Part shown: positions 7,099 through 15,739 of the stretch, piece by piece
Layout of the letters: the number at the start of each line of letters is the position of its first letter
Position numbering within the stretch: position 1 is the stretch's first letter
Program-made: the position numbers and the translations under genes
Origin: Candidatus Babeliales bacterium
GTDB lineage: Bacteria > Babelota > Babeliae > Babelales > Vermiphilaceae
Direction of reading: 5' to 3'
Length of the DNA: 39,136 nucleotides
Assembly (NCBI GenBank): GCA_020050795.1
Contig: JAGVKD010000016.1
Span: 1 to 39,136, forward strand
The notes under the pieces: model-generated
Database searches by the model: none
What the model was told of the DNA's origin: nothing
The model's input: the letters and a program-made list of their open reading frames with translations, nothing else

Positions 7099-8483
7099 CT
7101 CATGCCATGTTTGCGTGAAAATTCTTGCAACGCCTCTGTTGGGCCCACAGTCCCTTGCTTATATGGATAGAGTGAAAAATGATCTTTACGAATTGTTTCG
7201 ATCACTTTCCACGCATATTCAATTTCATCAAAGCGCACTGCTGCTGCAAGTTCGCCACGTATCACTTCTTCAAAAACAATTTCATATGCCTCTGCGCTGC
7301 GCTGTCCAAAAATACAACTGTGGCAATACTCCATCGACATTTGCACAAGCTCATTCGTGTATCCCGGTTTTTTTGCATTGAGATTCAGCGTGAATGTTGC
7401 ATCGGGAGTCACCTTAATGGTGAGCCAATTTGAATCGCTCGGACAGTTTTTTGCAAGCAAGCAATCAACTTGTTTGAATTTTATATGAATAACAATTTCT
7501 TTTTTATCCAAACATTTGCCGGTTTTTAAATAGAAGGGAACACCAGCCCAGCGTGGATTATTCACCCGCAACATTAATGCTGCAAACGTTTCCGTTTTCG
7601 ATTGTGGTGCCACGCCCGGTTCTTGAAGATAGCCCTCATATTGGCCAAGAAGACCATCGACTACTTCAATTTTTTGCAGAACCTTTGCGCGCTGCTCACG
7701 CACATAATCACCCTTTAAAAGTTCCGGTGCTTCCATGCCAACAAGCGCTAATAATTCAAGCATGTGATTTTGAACCACATCCGCAAGCGCGCCATACTTG
7801 TCATAGTAGTAGCCACGATCACCAACACACACTTTTTCGCTCAAAATAATTTGCACCTGATCGATGTAGCGATTATTCCACAATGGTTCAAACACACAGT
7901 TGGTGAATCGAATCAAAGCAATATTGCTTACCACTTCTTTGGTCAGATAATGATCGATGCGATAGACCTGATTTTCATGCAGGTGCCGCGCGATACATTC
8001 ATTGATTTCATGTGCGGAGGTGCGATCATGCCCGAACGGTTTTTCATACACCACCCGGTACCATGGCTTTGCATCAGGCGCTGTTTTTTTTGCTAGTCCA
8101 GAGGCAACAAGATTGGTGGTGATTGGACAAAAAAATTGTGCAGCGGCGGCGCAATAGAGCATCCGGTTGCCAGAAAGTTTATGTTTTTTTTCAGCCTCTT
8201 CGACACGCTTTCTCAATGGCACATAATCCTGTTCATTGAGAAAATCCACCCGTTGAAAGTAGGTCACATTTTCTAGTTGTTTCCAAATTGCTTCATCAAG
8301 TGGCTCAATAAATTCGCGCGCCTTATTGAGCATATCTGACGCAGTAACATCATCAATTGCAACGCCAACGATAGCAAAGTTAGTTAATTTTTTTTCAGCT
8401 ACCAACTGATAAAGTGCGGGAATTAATTTTCGTTTGGTCAGATCACCTGTTGCGCCAAAAATAACGAATGTACAATTATCCAT
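7086..8483 (-). CDS. zwf: Glucose-6-phosphate 1-dehydrogenase
   Basis: The 465-residue protein is full length for glucose-6-phosphate dehydrogenase, the first enzyme of the oxidative pentose phosphate pathway. The nucleotide-binding motif GATGDLTKRKL begins at residue 10, EKPFGHD at 147, and the active-site segment RIDHYLTKE at 175-183 carries the catalytic His and the substrate Lys; Thr replaces the usual Gly in RIDHYLGKE. It overlaps pgi by eight bases and gnd by 13, so translation is coupled. It should provide NADPH for biosynthesis and for reducing ribonucleotide reductase. Confidence 0.97.
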   Translation of the reverse strand: MDNCTFVIFGATGDLTKRKLIPALYQLVAEKKLTNFAIVGVAIDDVTASDMLNKAREFIEPLDEAIWKQLENVTYFQRVDFLNEQDYVPLRKRVEEAEKKHKLSGNRMLYCAAAAQFFCPITTNLVASGLAKKTAPDAKPWYRVVYEKPFGHDRTSAHEINECIARHLHENQVYRIDHYLTKEVVSNIALIRFTNCVFEPLWNNRYIDQVQIILSEKVCVGDRGYYYDKYGALADVVQNHMLELLALVGMEAPELLKGDYVREQRAKVLQKIEVVDGLLGQYEGYLQEPGVAPQSKTETFAALMLRVNNPRWAGVPFYLKTGKCLDKKEIVIHIKFKQVDCLLAKNCPSDSNWLTIKVTPDATFTLNLNAKKPGYTNELVQMSMEYCHSCIFGQRSAEAYEIVFEEVIRGELAAAVRFDEIEYAWKVIETIRKDHFSLYPYKQGTVGPTEALQEFSRKHGMRWRS

Positions 8484-9810
8484 GATTTAGAATCTTTCTT
8501 GTCTCACGTTTATACAATTCAACATTCGGCTGATCAAACGGATTCAGATCAAGCAAATAAGCCAAGTAAACAGTCTCAATCATTTTCCACTGCATAAATT
8601 GCCCGAGGGCATATGCTGATGGTTCTGGCAACTCTATTGCAATGAAGGGACGCAATTCATTGCGATATGCCACTTTCACACCACGCGCAATGGCATCCAT
8701 AATGTGCGTAAGCGACAGACCTTGTGTGTTGGTATCTAAAGATTTTAATTCTGGTGCTGGTGGAATGGTAATATCTGTTGCGAATGATGCATAGGTCACA
8801 AATGTGGTAAAGGTATCGTAGGGGCCGCCCAAATAGAGTTGCGCAAGCGAATGCAAATCGGTGCTTCCGATTGCCACTGTTGGCGTTATGCCCACATGCA
8901 CAACCCTGCCTGCTTTATTTTTCTCTTTGCCCAAACTTTCGCCAACTAGCTGACGATACCATTTGCCCAAACTTTCCAATTCGCTGGCAAACAAAAAGGT
9001 GTTATGAATGAAAATATTTTTTCCATATTGCCCAAAAATGGTTGTTGCGCTTCGTGCTGCTGGATTTTCCTCAACGCTCAATTCCAGGCAAGAATCGGTG
9101 ATATCACGTGCTCCTTCGTGCAACTGTTTGATATCAATGCCAAGCATGGCAAGTGGGAAAAGGCCAACGGCAGACATCACTGAGTAGCGCCCACCAACAT
9201 TGGCTGGAATGGCCAGAGCAGCAAACTTTTCCTGTTGGGCAACCTGCCACAATTTTGAATTTTCATCGGTGGTGGCAACAACATATTTGTGATAAGAATC
9301 TTTTTTGTATTTTTTGAGTAGATCTAAAAGCAGTGCCGCATTGGCAACTGTTTCAGTGGTGGTGCCTGATTTGCTCACAATATTGAGAATGACCGCGCGA
9401 TCTTGTTTGAGCTGAGTCTCCATAATGCGCACAAGAGCTGTGAGCATATCGGGATCGGTCGTATCGGCAAAATAGACTTTCAGTGTGGCGTTCAGTTCAT
9501 TATAGAAAATGCCATTGAGTGCATCATGGACTGCTTTGGTTCCCAGATTGGAACCGCCAATCCCTATCACGATCAGCATGCTCGGCTCTAGAGCTAAAGT
9601 TGCCTGCGCAACACGCGAGACTGATTGTCCCAAAGCATCATCATAGGGAAGATTGAGAAATGCATAGGGAGAATCATAATTCTGAGTGCGGGCTTGCCGA
9701 AGAACATTGGCTTCCATTTCTAGATGCCGTTCGGCAATCTCGAAAGTTGCATCTTCTATCAGCGCAGCATCCCAATCAGTAAATTGAATTACCTTTTTCA
9801 CCGGTTTCAC
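8476..9810 (-). CDS. pgi: Glucose-6-phosphate isomerase
   Basis: The 444-residue protein interconverts glucose-6-phosphate and fructose-6-phosphate. It has GIGGSNLGTKAVHDAL near residue 83, the phosphate-binding SKSGTTTET segment near 146, NVGGRYSVMSAVGLFPLA, and the late segment with QFMQWKMIETVYLAYLL. The length fits the short bacterial isomerase (about 450 residues, Bacillus type). It is first of the operon pgi-zwf-gnd-cyclase and overlaps zwf by eight bases. In this operon it can feed fructose-6-phosphate back into the oxidative branch. A divergent lipoprotein gene lies 178 bases upstream. Confidence 0.96.
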   Translation of the reverse strand: MKPVKKVIQFTDWDAALIEDATFEIAERHLEMEANVLRQARTQNYDSPYAFLNLPYDDALGQSVSRVAQATLALEPSMLIVIGIGGSNLGTKAVHDALNGIFYNELNATLKVYFADTTDPDMLTALVRIMETQLKQDRAVILNIVSKSGTTTETVANAALLLDLLKKYKKDSYHKYVVATTDENSKLWQVAQQEKFAALAIPANVGGRYSVMSAVGLFPLAMLGIDIKQLHEGARDITDSCLELSVEENPAARSATTIFGQYGKNIFIHNTFLFASELESLGKWYRQLVGESLGKEKNKAGRVVHVGITPTVAIGSTDLHSLAQLYLGGPYDTFTTFVTYASFATDITIPPAPELKSLDTNTQGLSLTHIMDAIARGVKVAYRNELRPFIAIELPEPSAYALGQFMQWKMIETVYLAYLLDLNPFDQPNVELYKRETRKILNHG

Positions 9811-9988
9811 CTAAGAATCCTTTTTAGCCTTACCCTGCAAACTAAGCCCTCCCACTATAGATCAATCAGTGTGGTAAGTCCAAAATGAACGCATGTTTCC
9901 GGCCTACTCATTTGACAAATTAGCCCTATAGAATAGCCTGAAATAGGGGTTATTGTCGGGAAAATCAGAAATTAGGCGGGGGCCTTGT

Positions 9989-10747
9989 ATGAATTGTTCA
10001 AAAATTATCTCTTTGATGGCATGTGTGCTTCTCATGTTGCCTGGATGTGGCAGCCATAAAACACTCCATCGCTCACGATCGCTTGATATTTTCAAGCCTC
10101 AACCAAATTATCAAGATCACAAAAATAACGTTTCTATCGGCATTCGGGAACTTGGTTCTAAGGATTGCGTAAAACTGTTTGGCTATGCGGGCAGACGCTT
10201 GGTTTCAAAAACACAAAAACCGTTTGTGCCACTGCACCTTTCTATCACCAACCATAGTGATGAGACCTACCTTCTCGACCCTAAAAATATCTCTTTGCCA
10301 CTTGTCGATGCTCAAACAGTAGCAAATAGACTCAAGCCAAGTGTAGCATTTAAAACCATGGGCATGATTGCCGGTGGCGCGATTATCACCACTATTGCAG
10401 CCACAACAGGAGCGGGACTTCTGTTTCTTGGCGCAACGTTTGCATCGGTACCGCTATTTGTTTCCGGGATTGTCACTTGCGCATCGGGTGCCACCATTTT
10501 CCTGATTGGTACTCCGCTCGCATCGGCAGCCAAGGGATTTCAAACGGTGAAGGAACGACGCGCAATCAGCGATGATGTGTGCAACAAAACACTCATGCAA
10601 GAAGTGCACATTGAACCGAACCAAACAATAGATACACTGATATTCGTACCACTGCGTACTATGAAAAGAAATTTTACTATCACATTGGAAAATAGATATT
10701 CGCAAGAAGATACTATTACCTTTGCTGTTGAGATGATAAAAAAATAG
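9989..10747 (+). CDS. Lipoprotein with a Gly/Ala-rich membrane region
   Basis: The family is not recognised. The ATG at 9989 is chosen because AGGCGGGGG lies just upstream and because it gives a clean lipoprotein signal peptide with lipobox LPGC (Cys near residue 24). A TTG or GTG further upstream in the same frame is unlikely. The 252-residue protein has a soluble domain, then a long hydrophobic Gly/Ala-rich stretch near residues 115-180 that can form two helices (GMIAGGAIITTIAATTGAG, and FVSGIVTCASGATIFLIG), then a beta-rich end. It is probably anchored in the cell envelope. It is followed at eight bases by the first EEFxFWR paralogue. Confidence 0.75.
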   Translation: MNCSKIISLMACVLLMLPGCGSHKTLHRSRSLDIFKPQPNYQDHKNNVSIGIRELGSKDCVKLFGYAGRRLVSKTQKPFVPLHLSITNHSDETYLLDPKNISLPLVDAQTVANRLKPSVAFKTMGMIAGGAIITTIAATTGAGLLFLGATFASVPLFVSGIVTCASGATIFLIGTPLASAAKGFQTVKERRAISDDVCNKTLMQEVHIEPNQTIDTLIFVPLRTMKRNFTITLENRYSQEDTITFAVEMIKK

Positions 10748-10755
10748 GATTTTGT

Positions 10756-11304
10756 GTGAAGAGAATGATCCTCTTATGCAGCCTCATGGCTGCACTTCCC
10801 CTTTCTGGAATGGGATTTTTCAGAAGAGCATTCGGCTCAGAACAACCAGAAACTATCAACCGGGAAACAAGGGAAAAAGAATCAGCAGAAGAATTTATTT
10901 TTTGGCGCCTCAAAAAAGTCGTTGAACTATGGCCAGTTATTGTGGACGAGCCAAGCGAAAGATTCAAAGAAAAGCTAATATCTGAGCTTAAATTATCTCC
11001 ACATCGAATAAGCCCAAAATTCCCTAAAGGTCACCCAAATAATTTATTTGTTGTGTATGTCACCGGCGAAGCCTTTGAGGCATGTGAGCTCGCCGAATTC
11101 AAAACTCCTAAGTTTCAAGAACTAAAGGAAAAGGTTCTCGCTCTTCGCGAAGAGCTCTACACAGAATGTGTGAGGGAAATCGGACCACTCATGGATGCGC
11201 CTCCCAAAGTCTGTGCACAGGCAAAAAAAATCTATGTGAGGAAGCGACCTCGCGCTCTCGAGGTTTTGAAAGATGTCAATTATCCTCTTTATTTAAAAAA
11301 CTAG
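10756..11304 (+). CDS. Exported EEFxFWR-family protein 1
   Basis: The family is not recognised. The GTG at 10756 is chosen because AGGA lies at a good distance; an ATG nine bases on is the alternative. The 182-residue product has a signal peptide ending LSG, with Met at the mature start. Residues 45-60 carry EEFIFWRLKKVVELWP, the motif shared with the next two genes. The rest is mixed charged and helical, with FEACELAEFKTPKFQELKEK matching the FxAC...FQRPDLQELQ block of its relatives. It is the shortest and most divergent of the three. A terminator follows at 11335-11370. Confidence 0.75.
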   Translation: MKRMILLCSLMAALPLSGMGFFRRAFGSEQPETINRETREKESAEEFIFWRLKKVVELWPVIVDEPSERFKEKLISELKLSPHRISPKFPKGHPNNLFVVYVTGEAFEACELAEFKTPKFQELKEKVLALREELYTECVREIGPLMDAPPKVCAQAKKIYVRKRPRALEVLKDVNYPLYLKN

Positions 11305-11334
11305 AATTGCATTTTACTTTTCGGTGATAGATTA

Positions 11335-11370
11335 TAAACTCTCTGCTCAAACAGGGAGTTTATTTTTTTT
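11335..11370 (+). terminator. Intrinsic terminator after paralogue 1
   Basis: TAAACTCTCTG and CAGGGAGTTTA pair over 11 bases with one wobble and a six-base loop, followed by eight T. It lies just before the ribosome-binding site of the next gene, so it may also act as an attenuator for paralogues 2 and 3. Confidence 0.75.
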
Positions 11371-11384
11371 ACTGGAGGGTTCGC

Positions 11385-12104
11385 ATGAAAAAAGCTATTT
11401 CACTTATTTTTGCATTAACATCGCTACCCATTTGGGCAATGGAAGCGGCTCCTGCGCCAGACCAGGAAATGCGAACAGTGAATTATGCCGAGGAAGAGTT
11501 TGTTTTTTGGAGATGCAAAAAAGCGATTAAATTGTGCTGGACACTTACTGAGGCAACAATAGGCAGCAGACCGAAAAGACTAAAAATATGTCATGACCTT
11601 TTATTGCCACCACCTCAATTAGATCCAAAAGATCCCCCTCACTTTATGCTCGCCACTTTCAAGGATTATATAGTACAAACCTCTTTAAAGCTCTGCATGT
11701 CTCACCAATTTCAGAGAGCAGATCTGAGGTCGCTACAAAAAGAGTTTCAAACGCTTGGACAAACAGTATTTCAGGAACATGGAGTGATGGGTGCAAAGAT
11801 TTACTGGAAACGAGCGCAAGCTCGTTTGAAAGATATCAAAAACCCAGGTCTAATCCCTGCAGACATTGCTTCATATGGATTTCCGCTCTTTAATTCTCTC
11901 GCGCTTGATTTGAAAAAGTGCACCGAACTCAAAGAACATCTTCAGTCCTTGAATGCGAAAGAAAATGAGCAACCAGCTCAATCTGTATCTATGTCTACCA
12001 TCCGCAAATTACAACAATGTTGTATCGTTGGGCGACCATGCATGGAACACGATGAACGCGCTATAGCATTTAGGAAAGCCGTTTTTGAACAGGGACCTTG
12101 TTAA
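11385..12104 (+). CDS. Exported EEFxFWR-family protein 2
   Basis: The 239-residue protein has a signal peptide ending IWA, followed by Met-Glu at the mature start. EEFVFWRCKKAIKL near residue 37 is the shared motif, followed by LLLPPPQLDPK and by a Cys-containing block (LCMSHQFQRADLRSLQKEFQTLG) that matches paralogue 3 closely. The C-terminal third has no clear match. GGAGGG lies six bases before the ATG. The stop overlaps the start of paralogue 3 (TAATG), so the two are coupled. No function is known; it is probably an outer-surface or secreted factor. Confidence 0.8.
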   Translation: MKKAISLIFALTSLPIWAMEAAPAPDQEMRTVNYAEEEFVFWRCKKAIKLCWTLTEATIGSRPKRLKICHDLLLPPPQLDPKDPPHFMLATFKDYIVQTSLKLCMSHQFQRADLRSLQKEFQTLGQTVFQEHGVMGAKIYWKRAQARLKDIKNPGLIPADIASYGFPLFNSLALDLKKCTELKEHLQSLNAKENEQPAQSVSMSTIRKLQQCCIVGRPCMEHDERAIAFRKAVFEQGPC

Positions 12105-13147
12105 TGAAAAAAATTATTTTCTTATTTTTTGCAGCAGCACCCATTTATGCAATGGAAGCTTCAAAGCATAATGAGGCTTTAGCAAAACTTGAAGCGGCCA
12201 TCGAGGCTGCTCGTGCTACACTCAGCAAAAATGCTCTTGAAGCAACATCGGCAGACGCTTCTTGCGAGAAAGAAAAGATTGAACGCAGAGAGGAATTTCT
12301 TTTTTGGCGATTCAAAGAAGCGGTTGAATTATGGCCAACAACCAAATCCAATCCAAGCGATCTTCAACAACGAGCCATACTTTTCATTCTCGAATTGCCA
12401 CCCCAACAATTAGAAGCAAAGTTCGCGGGACGTGCAATCAATGAGTTTAGAAATCATCTTGTGCGAGCTGCTTTTGCTGCATGCATGGCTCACCCTTTTC
12501 AAAGGCCTGACCTGCAAGAACTACAAAGGAAATTTAAAACGTTGCGCGGGGATCTTGCACAAAAATATGCTCAACCGCCCTTCAATGAGCCACCACTTGG
12601 GGAGCATTGCATTGCGCAGGAGATGGCTCTTGGTGCACGCGATACTACTCTCACACTGTTAAAAGACGTTAAAAAACCGAGCCAATACCGCTATGATCTA
12701 AAAGATTTTTATGAGTCAAGAGAAGAGCTGCGCAATTCGCGGGAAACAAAAGCAATAACAAATGAACCATCAACAGCTCTTGCTGATCGCTTAAAAGAAT
12801 GGTTTGAGAGGGTGCAAGAAGAGATCTCTGAATCTTCCTCAGAATTTATTTTGGAAGAACAATGGACCTCCAGTGCTAAAGCCAAATTAGTATTGAAAAT
12901 AGATGATTGGCAGCGCCACTCGCGAAAACCGATACCTCACGTTTGGAAAACATCTGAGTGGCAGATAGAATTTGCTCGGGTATTAAAATTAGCGGTCGAT
13001 GAGAATACTGTCAGCAATATAGCGTACCGTCTTTATCACCCGATGTGGCAAGTGAGAGATTTGTTGGCGCCTGATCCATCATCTCCAAAAATTAGCGCCG
13101 ATTTGTATCTGGGAACAACATTAATCTTTCCTGCTAGACAGTCATGA
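12104..13147 (+). CDS. Exported EEFxFWR-family protein 3, long form
   Basis: The ATG at 12104 sits in TAATG with the end of paralogue 2 and follows AGGGA. The 347-residue protein has a signal peptide ending IYA and then Met-Glu. A short coiled-coil-like Ala/Glu stretch precedes the motif EEFLFWRFKEAVELWP near residue 62, followed by LELPPQQLEAKF and FAACMAHPFQRPDLQELQRKFKTLR. It has about 150 extra residues at the C-terminus that the others lack, including EWFERVQEEISESSSEF and a Trp-rich segment, which may be a second domain. It ends one base from the convergent glucokinase gene. Confidence 0.8.
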   Translation: MKKIIFLFFAAAPIYAMEASKHNEALAKLEAAIEAARATLSKNALEATSADASCEKEKIERREEFLFWRFKEAVELWPTTKSNPSDLQQRAILFILELPPQQLEAKFAGRAINEFRNHLVRAAFAACMAHPFQRPDLQELQRKFKTLRGDLAQKYAQPPFNEPPLGEHCIAQEMALGARDTTLTLLKDVKKPSQYRYDLKDFYESREELRNSRETKAITNEPSTALADRLKEWFERVQEEISESSSEFILEEQWTSSAKAKLVLKIDDWQRHSRKPIPHVWKTSEWQIEFARVLKLAVDENTVSNIAYRLYHPMWQVRDLLAPDPSSPKISADLYLGTTLIFPARQS

Positions 13148-13148
13148 T

Positions 13149-14195
13149 CTAATCACACAGCCCTTCAAGCCGCATGTATTCTGCCGCGCCATAGAGGCTG
13201 ACATTATAATCAGTGACAACATAGACAGGGACTTGTTTGAGCAGTTCTACATGTTTGCCGCAATTAAGAAATTCATCCATGAAAATCGGAAGCTGAAACA
13301 TCGGTAGATTTTTTGCTGCAATGCCACCAGCGATATAGACGCCTCCGAGTGCGAGCATATCGAGGGCAAAATTTTTGGCACAGCGCGCATAGGCCTTTGT
13401 ATAGAATTCAAATGTCTTGTCACTGAACGCATCTTCATGTCTGCTATTAAAAATTTCATCTGGATGCGGGCCTTTGCCATGATTAAAGGCTCCGGTACCG
13501 GAACTGAAATAATGATACATTCGCTCAATGCCATCGCCAGAAAGCACATCTTCCCAAGAGACATTGTAGGGCTTGCTCTCACCTTTTTTGACAAACTCAA
13601 CAAAATCAAATTCTTCTGGAGACTGTGATGCAAAATCTCCATGACCCCCTTCTGATGCCATTGGCATATACCGTTTTTTAGACACATCCCAAAACATCGT
13701 GCACTTTCCCAATCCAGTACCAGCACCGATAATTGCTTTGTTGGCATGCAGACGCGGCGTACCTTCATTAATTTTGATCAAGTTTTTTGGATTGATCAGA
13801 TTGAGTCCATGGCCAATCACTTCGAAATCATTTGCTATAAACGCACATTCCAAATCCGTTTTGGCTAAAATTTCTTTTGAATCGATTGCCCATTTGAGAT
13901 TGGTTGGCTTGCAATAATCATGCGCCTCGGAAACAACGCCCGCTGCAGCAAAACTGGCACGACGCACTGATATGCCATACGTGTGTGCAATATAATCGAG
14001 AATATCTTTTACCGCTTGTGCAAAGTTGGTGATGGTCTGGCTTTTAACATGGATCGAAAAAATGAGCGAAAGCGCATTGTGATCTTTTTTAAAAAAACCA
14101 AAATTGCTGTTTGTGCCGCCAATATCAGCAGCAATAAGCAAAGTGGTATCATGGGGAACTTTATCAACGTATACTTTTTCTTCGAATGGAAGCAT
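13149..14195 (-). CDS. glk: Glucokinase
   Basis: The 348-residue protein phosphorylates glucose with ATP. It belongs to the bacterial Glk family rather than the ROK family. The phosphate-binding loop AADIGGTNSNFGFF is near residue 18, the sugar-binding region includes FIANDFEVIGHGL, and GAGTGLGKC and EGGHGDFA follow. The length is slightly more than the roughly 320 residues of E. coli Glk. It would supply glucose-6-phosphate to the pgi-zwf-gnd operon and implies access to free glucose, presumably from the host. A glucose transporter is not seen in this window. Confidence 0.93.
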   Translation of the reverse strand: MLPFEEKVYVDKVPHDTTLLIAADIGGTNSNFGFFKKDHNALSLIFSIHVKSQTITNFAQAVKDILDYIAHTYGISVRRASFAAAGVVSEAHDYCKPTNLKWAIDSKEILAKTDLECAFIANDFEVIGHGLNLINPKNLIKINEGTPRLHANKAIIGAGTGLGKCTMFWDVSKKRYMPMASEGGHGDFASQSPEEFDFVEFVKKGESKPYNVSWEDVLSGDGIERMYHYFSSGTGAFNHGKGPHPDEIFNSRHEDAFSDKTFEFYTKAYARCAKNFALDMLALGGVYIAGGIAAKNLPMFQLPIFMDEFLNCGKHVELLKQVPVYVVTDYNVSLYGAAEYMRLEGLCD

Positions 14196-14338
14196 GACTA
14201 ACCCTTTTTTAAATCCAACATTCCGCGTGCAAAGTATAGCATACTTGAATCACCGTTCTTTTTGACATCGCCCACCAATGATTTAAGCTGTAAATGTGAA
14301 AATCAGCCCTTTCATATTCAAGAGAGAAGGAAGTATTT

Positions 14339-14851
14339 ATGAATCCAATAAACCACATAAAAGCTGTCGGAAACTCGATGGCGCTCCTTTGTGTGACACT
14401 CTGTCTGACATCTTGTGCATTCACCTCATGCGCGCCAGTCGTACAGCAGGATGTACAAGCGCCGCAAGAAGAATATGTTGTTAATACTTCTGTGGATTTG
14501 AGTTCAAAACTGGGTAAGCCCGTTTATCTGAGCTCACTCATTGCAGAATATGGATCGGCGCAAGCAGCATTCGCCGCTGTTATTAATTTTGGAAAAGTTG
14601 TGGTTGATTTTTATGCTGACTGGTGTGGTCCTTGCCGCGCACTTGGAAAAGCACTTGAAAAATTAGCACAAGAACGAAGCGATGTATTATTTTTGAAAGT
14701 TGATGTTGATCAATTTGATGACATTGCGGGCCGTTATGGTGTGCGCAGTGTTCCAACACTCATACTTTTCAAAAGTGGCAGCCAAGTTCACAAAGCAACC
14801 GGATTTAATGGCGAAACTTCTTTGAGAACAACAATCAATAATCATCTCTAG
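14339..14851 (+). CDS. Thioredoxin-like lipoprotein
   Basis: The 170-residue protein has a lipoprotein signal peptide with lipobox LTSC (Cys near residue 26), a linker, and a complete thioredoxin domain from about residue 65. The active site WCGPC lies in VVDFYADWCGPCRALGKALE, and the cis-Pro is in RSVPTLILFKSG. WCGPC is the classic reducing thioredoxin site, and the lipid anchor places it at the membrane on the outer side. It may reduce or shuffle disulfides in exported proteins. AGAGAAGGAAG precedes the ATG. A strong bidirectional terminator follows at 14871-14908. Confidence 0.92.
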   Translation: MNPINHIKAVGNSMALLCVTLCLTSCAFTSCAPVVQQDVQAPQEEYVVNTSVDLSSKLGKPVYLSSLIAEYGSAQAAFAAVINFGKVVVDFYADWCGPCRALGKALEKLAQERSDVLFLKVDVDQFDDIAGRYGVRSVPTLILFKSGSQVHKATGFNGETSLRTTINNHL

Positions 14852-14870
14852 AATTTTGATATCAAAGTAA

Positions 14871-14908
14871 AAAGAGAGACCTGGTGCGTATCGGGTCTCT
14901 CTTTTTTT
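14871..14908. terminator. Bidirectional terminator
   Basis: AAAGAGAGACC and GGTCTCTCTTT form a perfect 11-base stem with a 12-base loop and T-runs on both strands. It serves the thioredoxin lipoprotein and the convergent 14907 gene. Confidence 0.9.
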
Positions 14909-15728
14909 ATAAAAAGTTGCTCAACATACTTATCGTTCTATTGGCCACGACTGGAGCCACCGTTGCCACACTTGAACATCCGGATGGAAAATAATGCTGA
15001 AGCAAAAGTGACGTGAGCGTTACCGCGCCACCAATAATAGCTGTACCAACCGTTCTCTGATTCGCAGCTGTTTTTTGCTGCGAAAACACGCGAGCTTTTT
15101 CTTTGTGGGCAGCACTTTTGTGATGCCGATAGCGAACCATGCGTGCAAGCCACGATGCTCCCAATCCAATTTTTTCATCTGCTCCCGTTTGATCGCTGGC
15201 AATGGAAGCCATAAAAGCCTGAAAAGATTTCCCTTCATCTTCTTCCGAATATGCGGAGGCCACTTTCATATATTCAACTAGATCAACTTCCGTGAGAGAT
15301 TCTTTCGCCGCTTCCTGGAATCGTGGCAATGACCACATAAATGCAACTATCGTTTTTGCATCTTTTTTAAATGGCAGAAACGGTTGTTCCTCTTCCCGCC
15401 TCTCTCGTTCCTTTTTCTCATTAGCACTTTCTACCGGCTCATTTTTTTTTGCCGTTGCATCTGCAGGACCATCTATCTCATCCAGTCCTTCAATTGGAAT
15501 GGCCACGTCAGCCGGTTTTTCTGCAAGGTCTGTCATAGGAATGTTTCTTGTTCTCGTTGGATTGCTCGGCCTTATCTTTTTCTTTTTTTTTGATGCACTT
15601 AAATTTCCGGAAGCACTTAAATTCATCTTCCCAGAATCTGTCAGACCAGTGTGATCTTCTTCCATGGCAAAAAAAAGGAGCGGCATGAAAGCCGCTCCCA
15701 AAATTAACCACGCATTAATACGTGTCAC
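14907..15728 (-). CDS. Exported protein with C-terminal membrane helix
   Basis: The family is not recognised. The 273-residue product from a GTG at 15728 has a signal peptide ending FFA, followed by Met-Glu-Glu. Residues 30-115 are low-complexity and charged: a Ser/Ala/Lys stretch, then KKERERREEEQ. A predicted helical domain follows (120-215), then a hydrophobic segment (TAIIGGAVTLTSLLLQHYF) near 229-247. The first codons contain a terminator-like hairpin (15669-15698) that encodes part of the signal peptide. No ATG fits better; AAAGG lies before the GTG. It follows the 15740 gene by 11 bases on the same strand. Confidence 0.75.
   Translation of the reverse strand: MTRINAWLILGAAFMPLLFFAMEEDHTGLTDSGKMNLSASGNLSASKKKKKIRPSNPTRTRNIPMTDLAEKPADVAIPIEGLDEIDGPADATAKKNEPVESANEKKERERREEEQPFLPFKKDAKTIVAFMWSLPRFQEAAKESLTEVDLVEYMKVASAYSEEDEGKSFQAFMASIASDQTGADEKIGLGASWLARMVRYRHHKSAAHKEKARVFSQQKTAANQRTVGTAIIGGAVTLTSLLLQHYFPSGCSSVATVAPVVANRTISMLSNFL
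15669..15698 (-). terminator. Terminator-like hairpin inside the start of the 14907 gene
   Basis: On the minus strand GGAGCGGC and GCCGCTCC form a perfect 8-base stem with a 6-base loop, followed by eight T. It lies 42 bases after the stop of the upstream gene and at codons 11-21 of the next gene. It would end most transcripts from the upstream gene, or act as an attenuator. Confidence 0.75.
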
Positions 15729-15739
15729 GTGTATGCCTT

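Noticed and set aside
15292-15654. 120-codon plus-strand frame opposite the 14907 gene
   Set aside because: It mirrors a low-complexity coding region on the other strand; the minus-strand product has a signal peptide and membrane helix.
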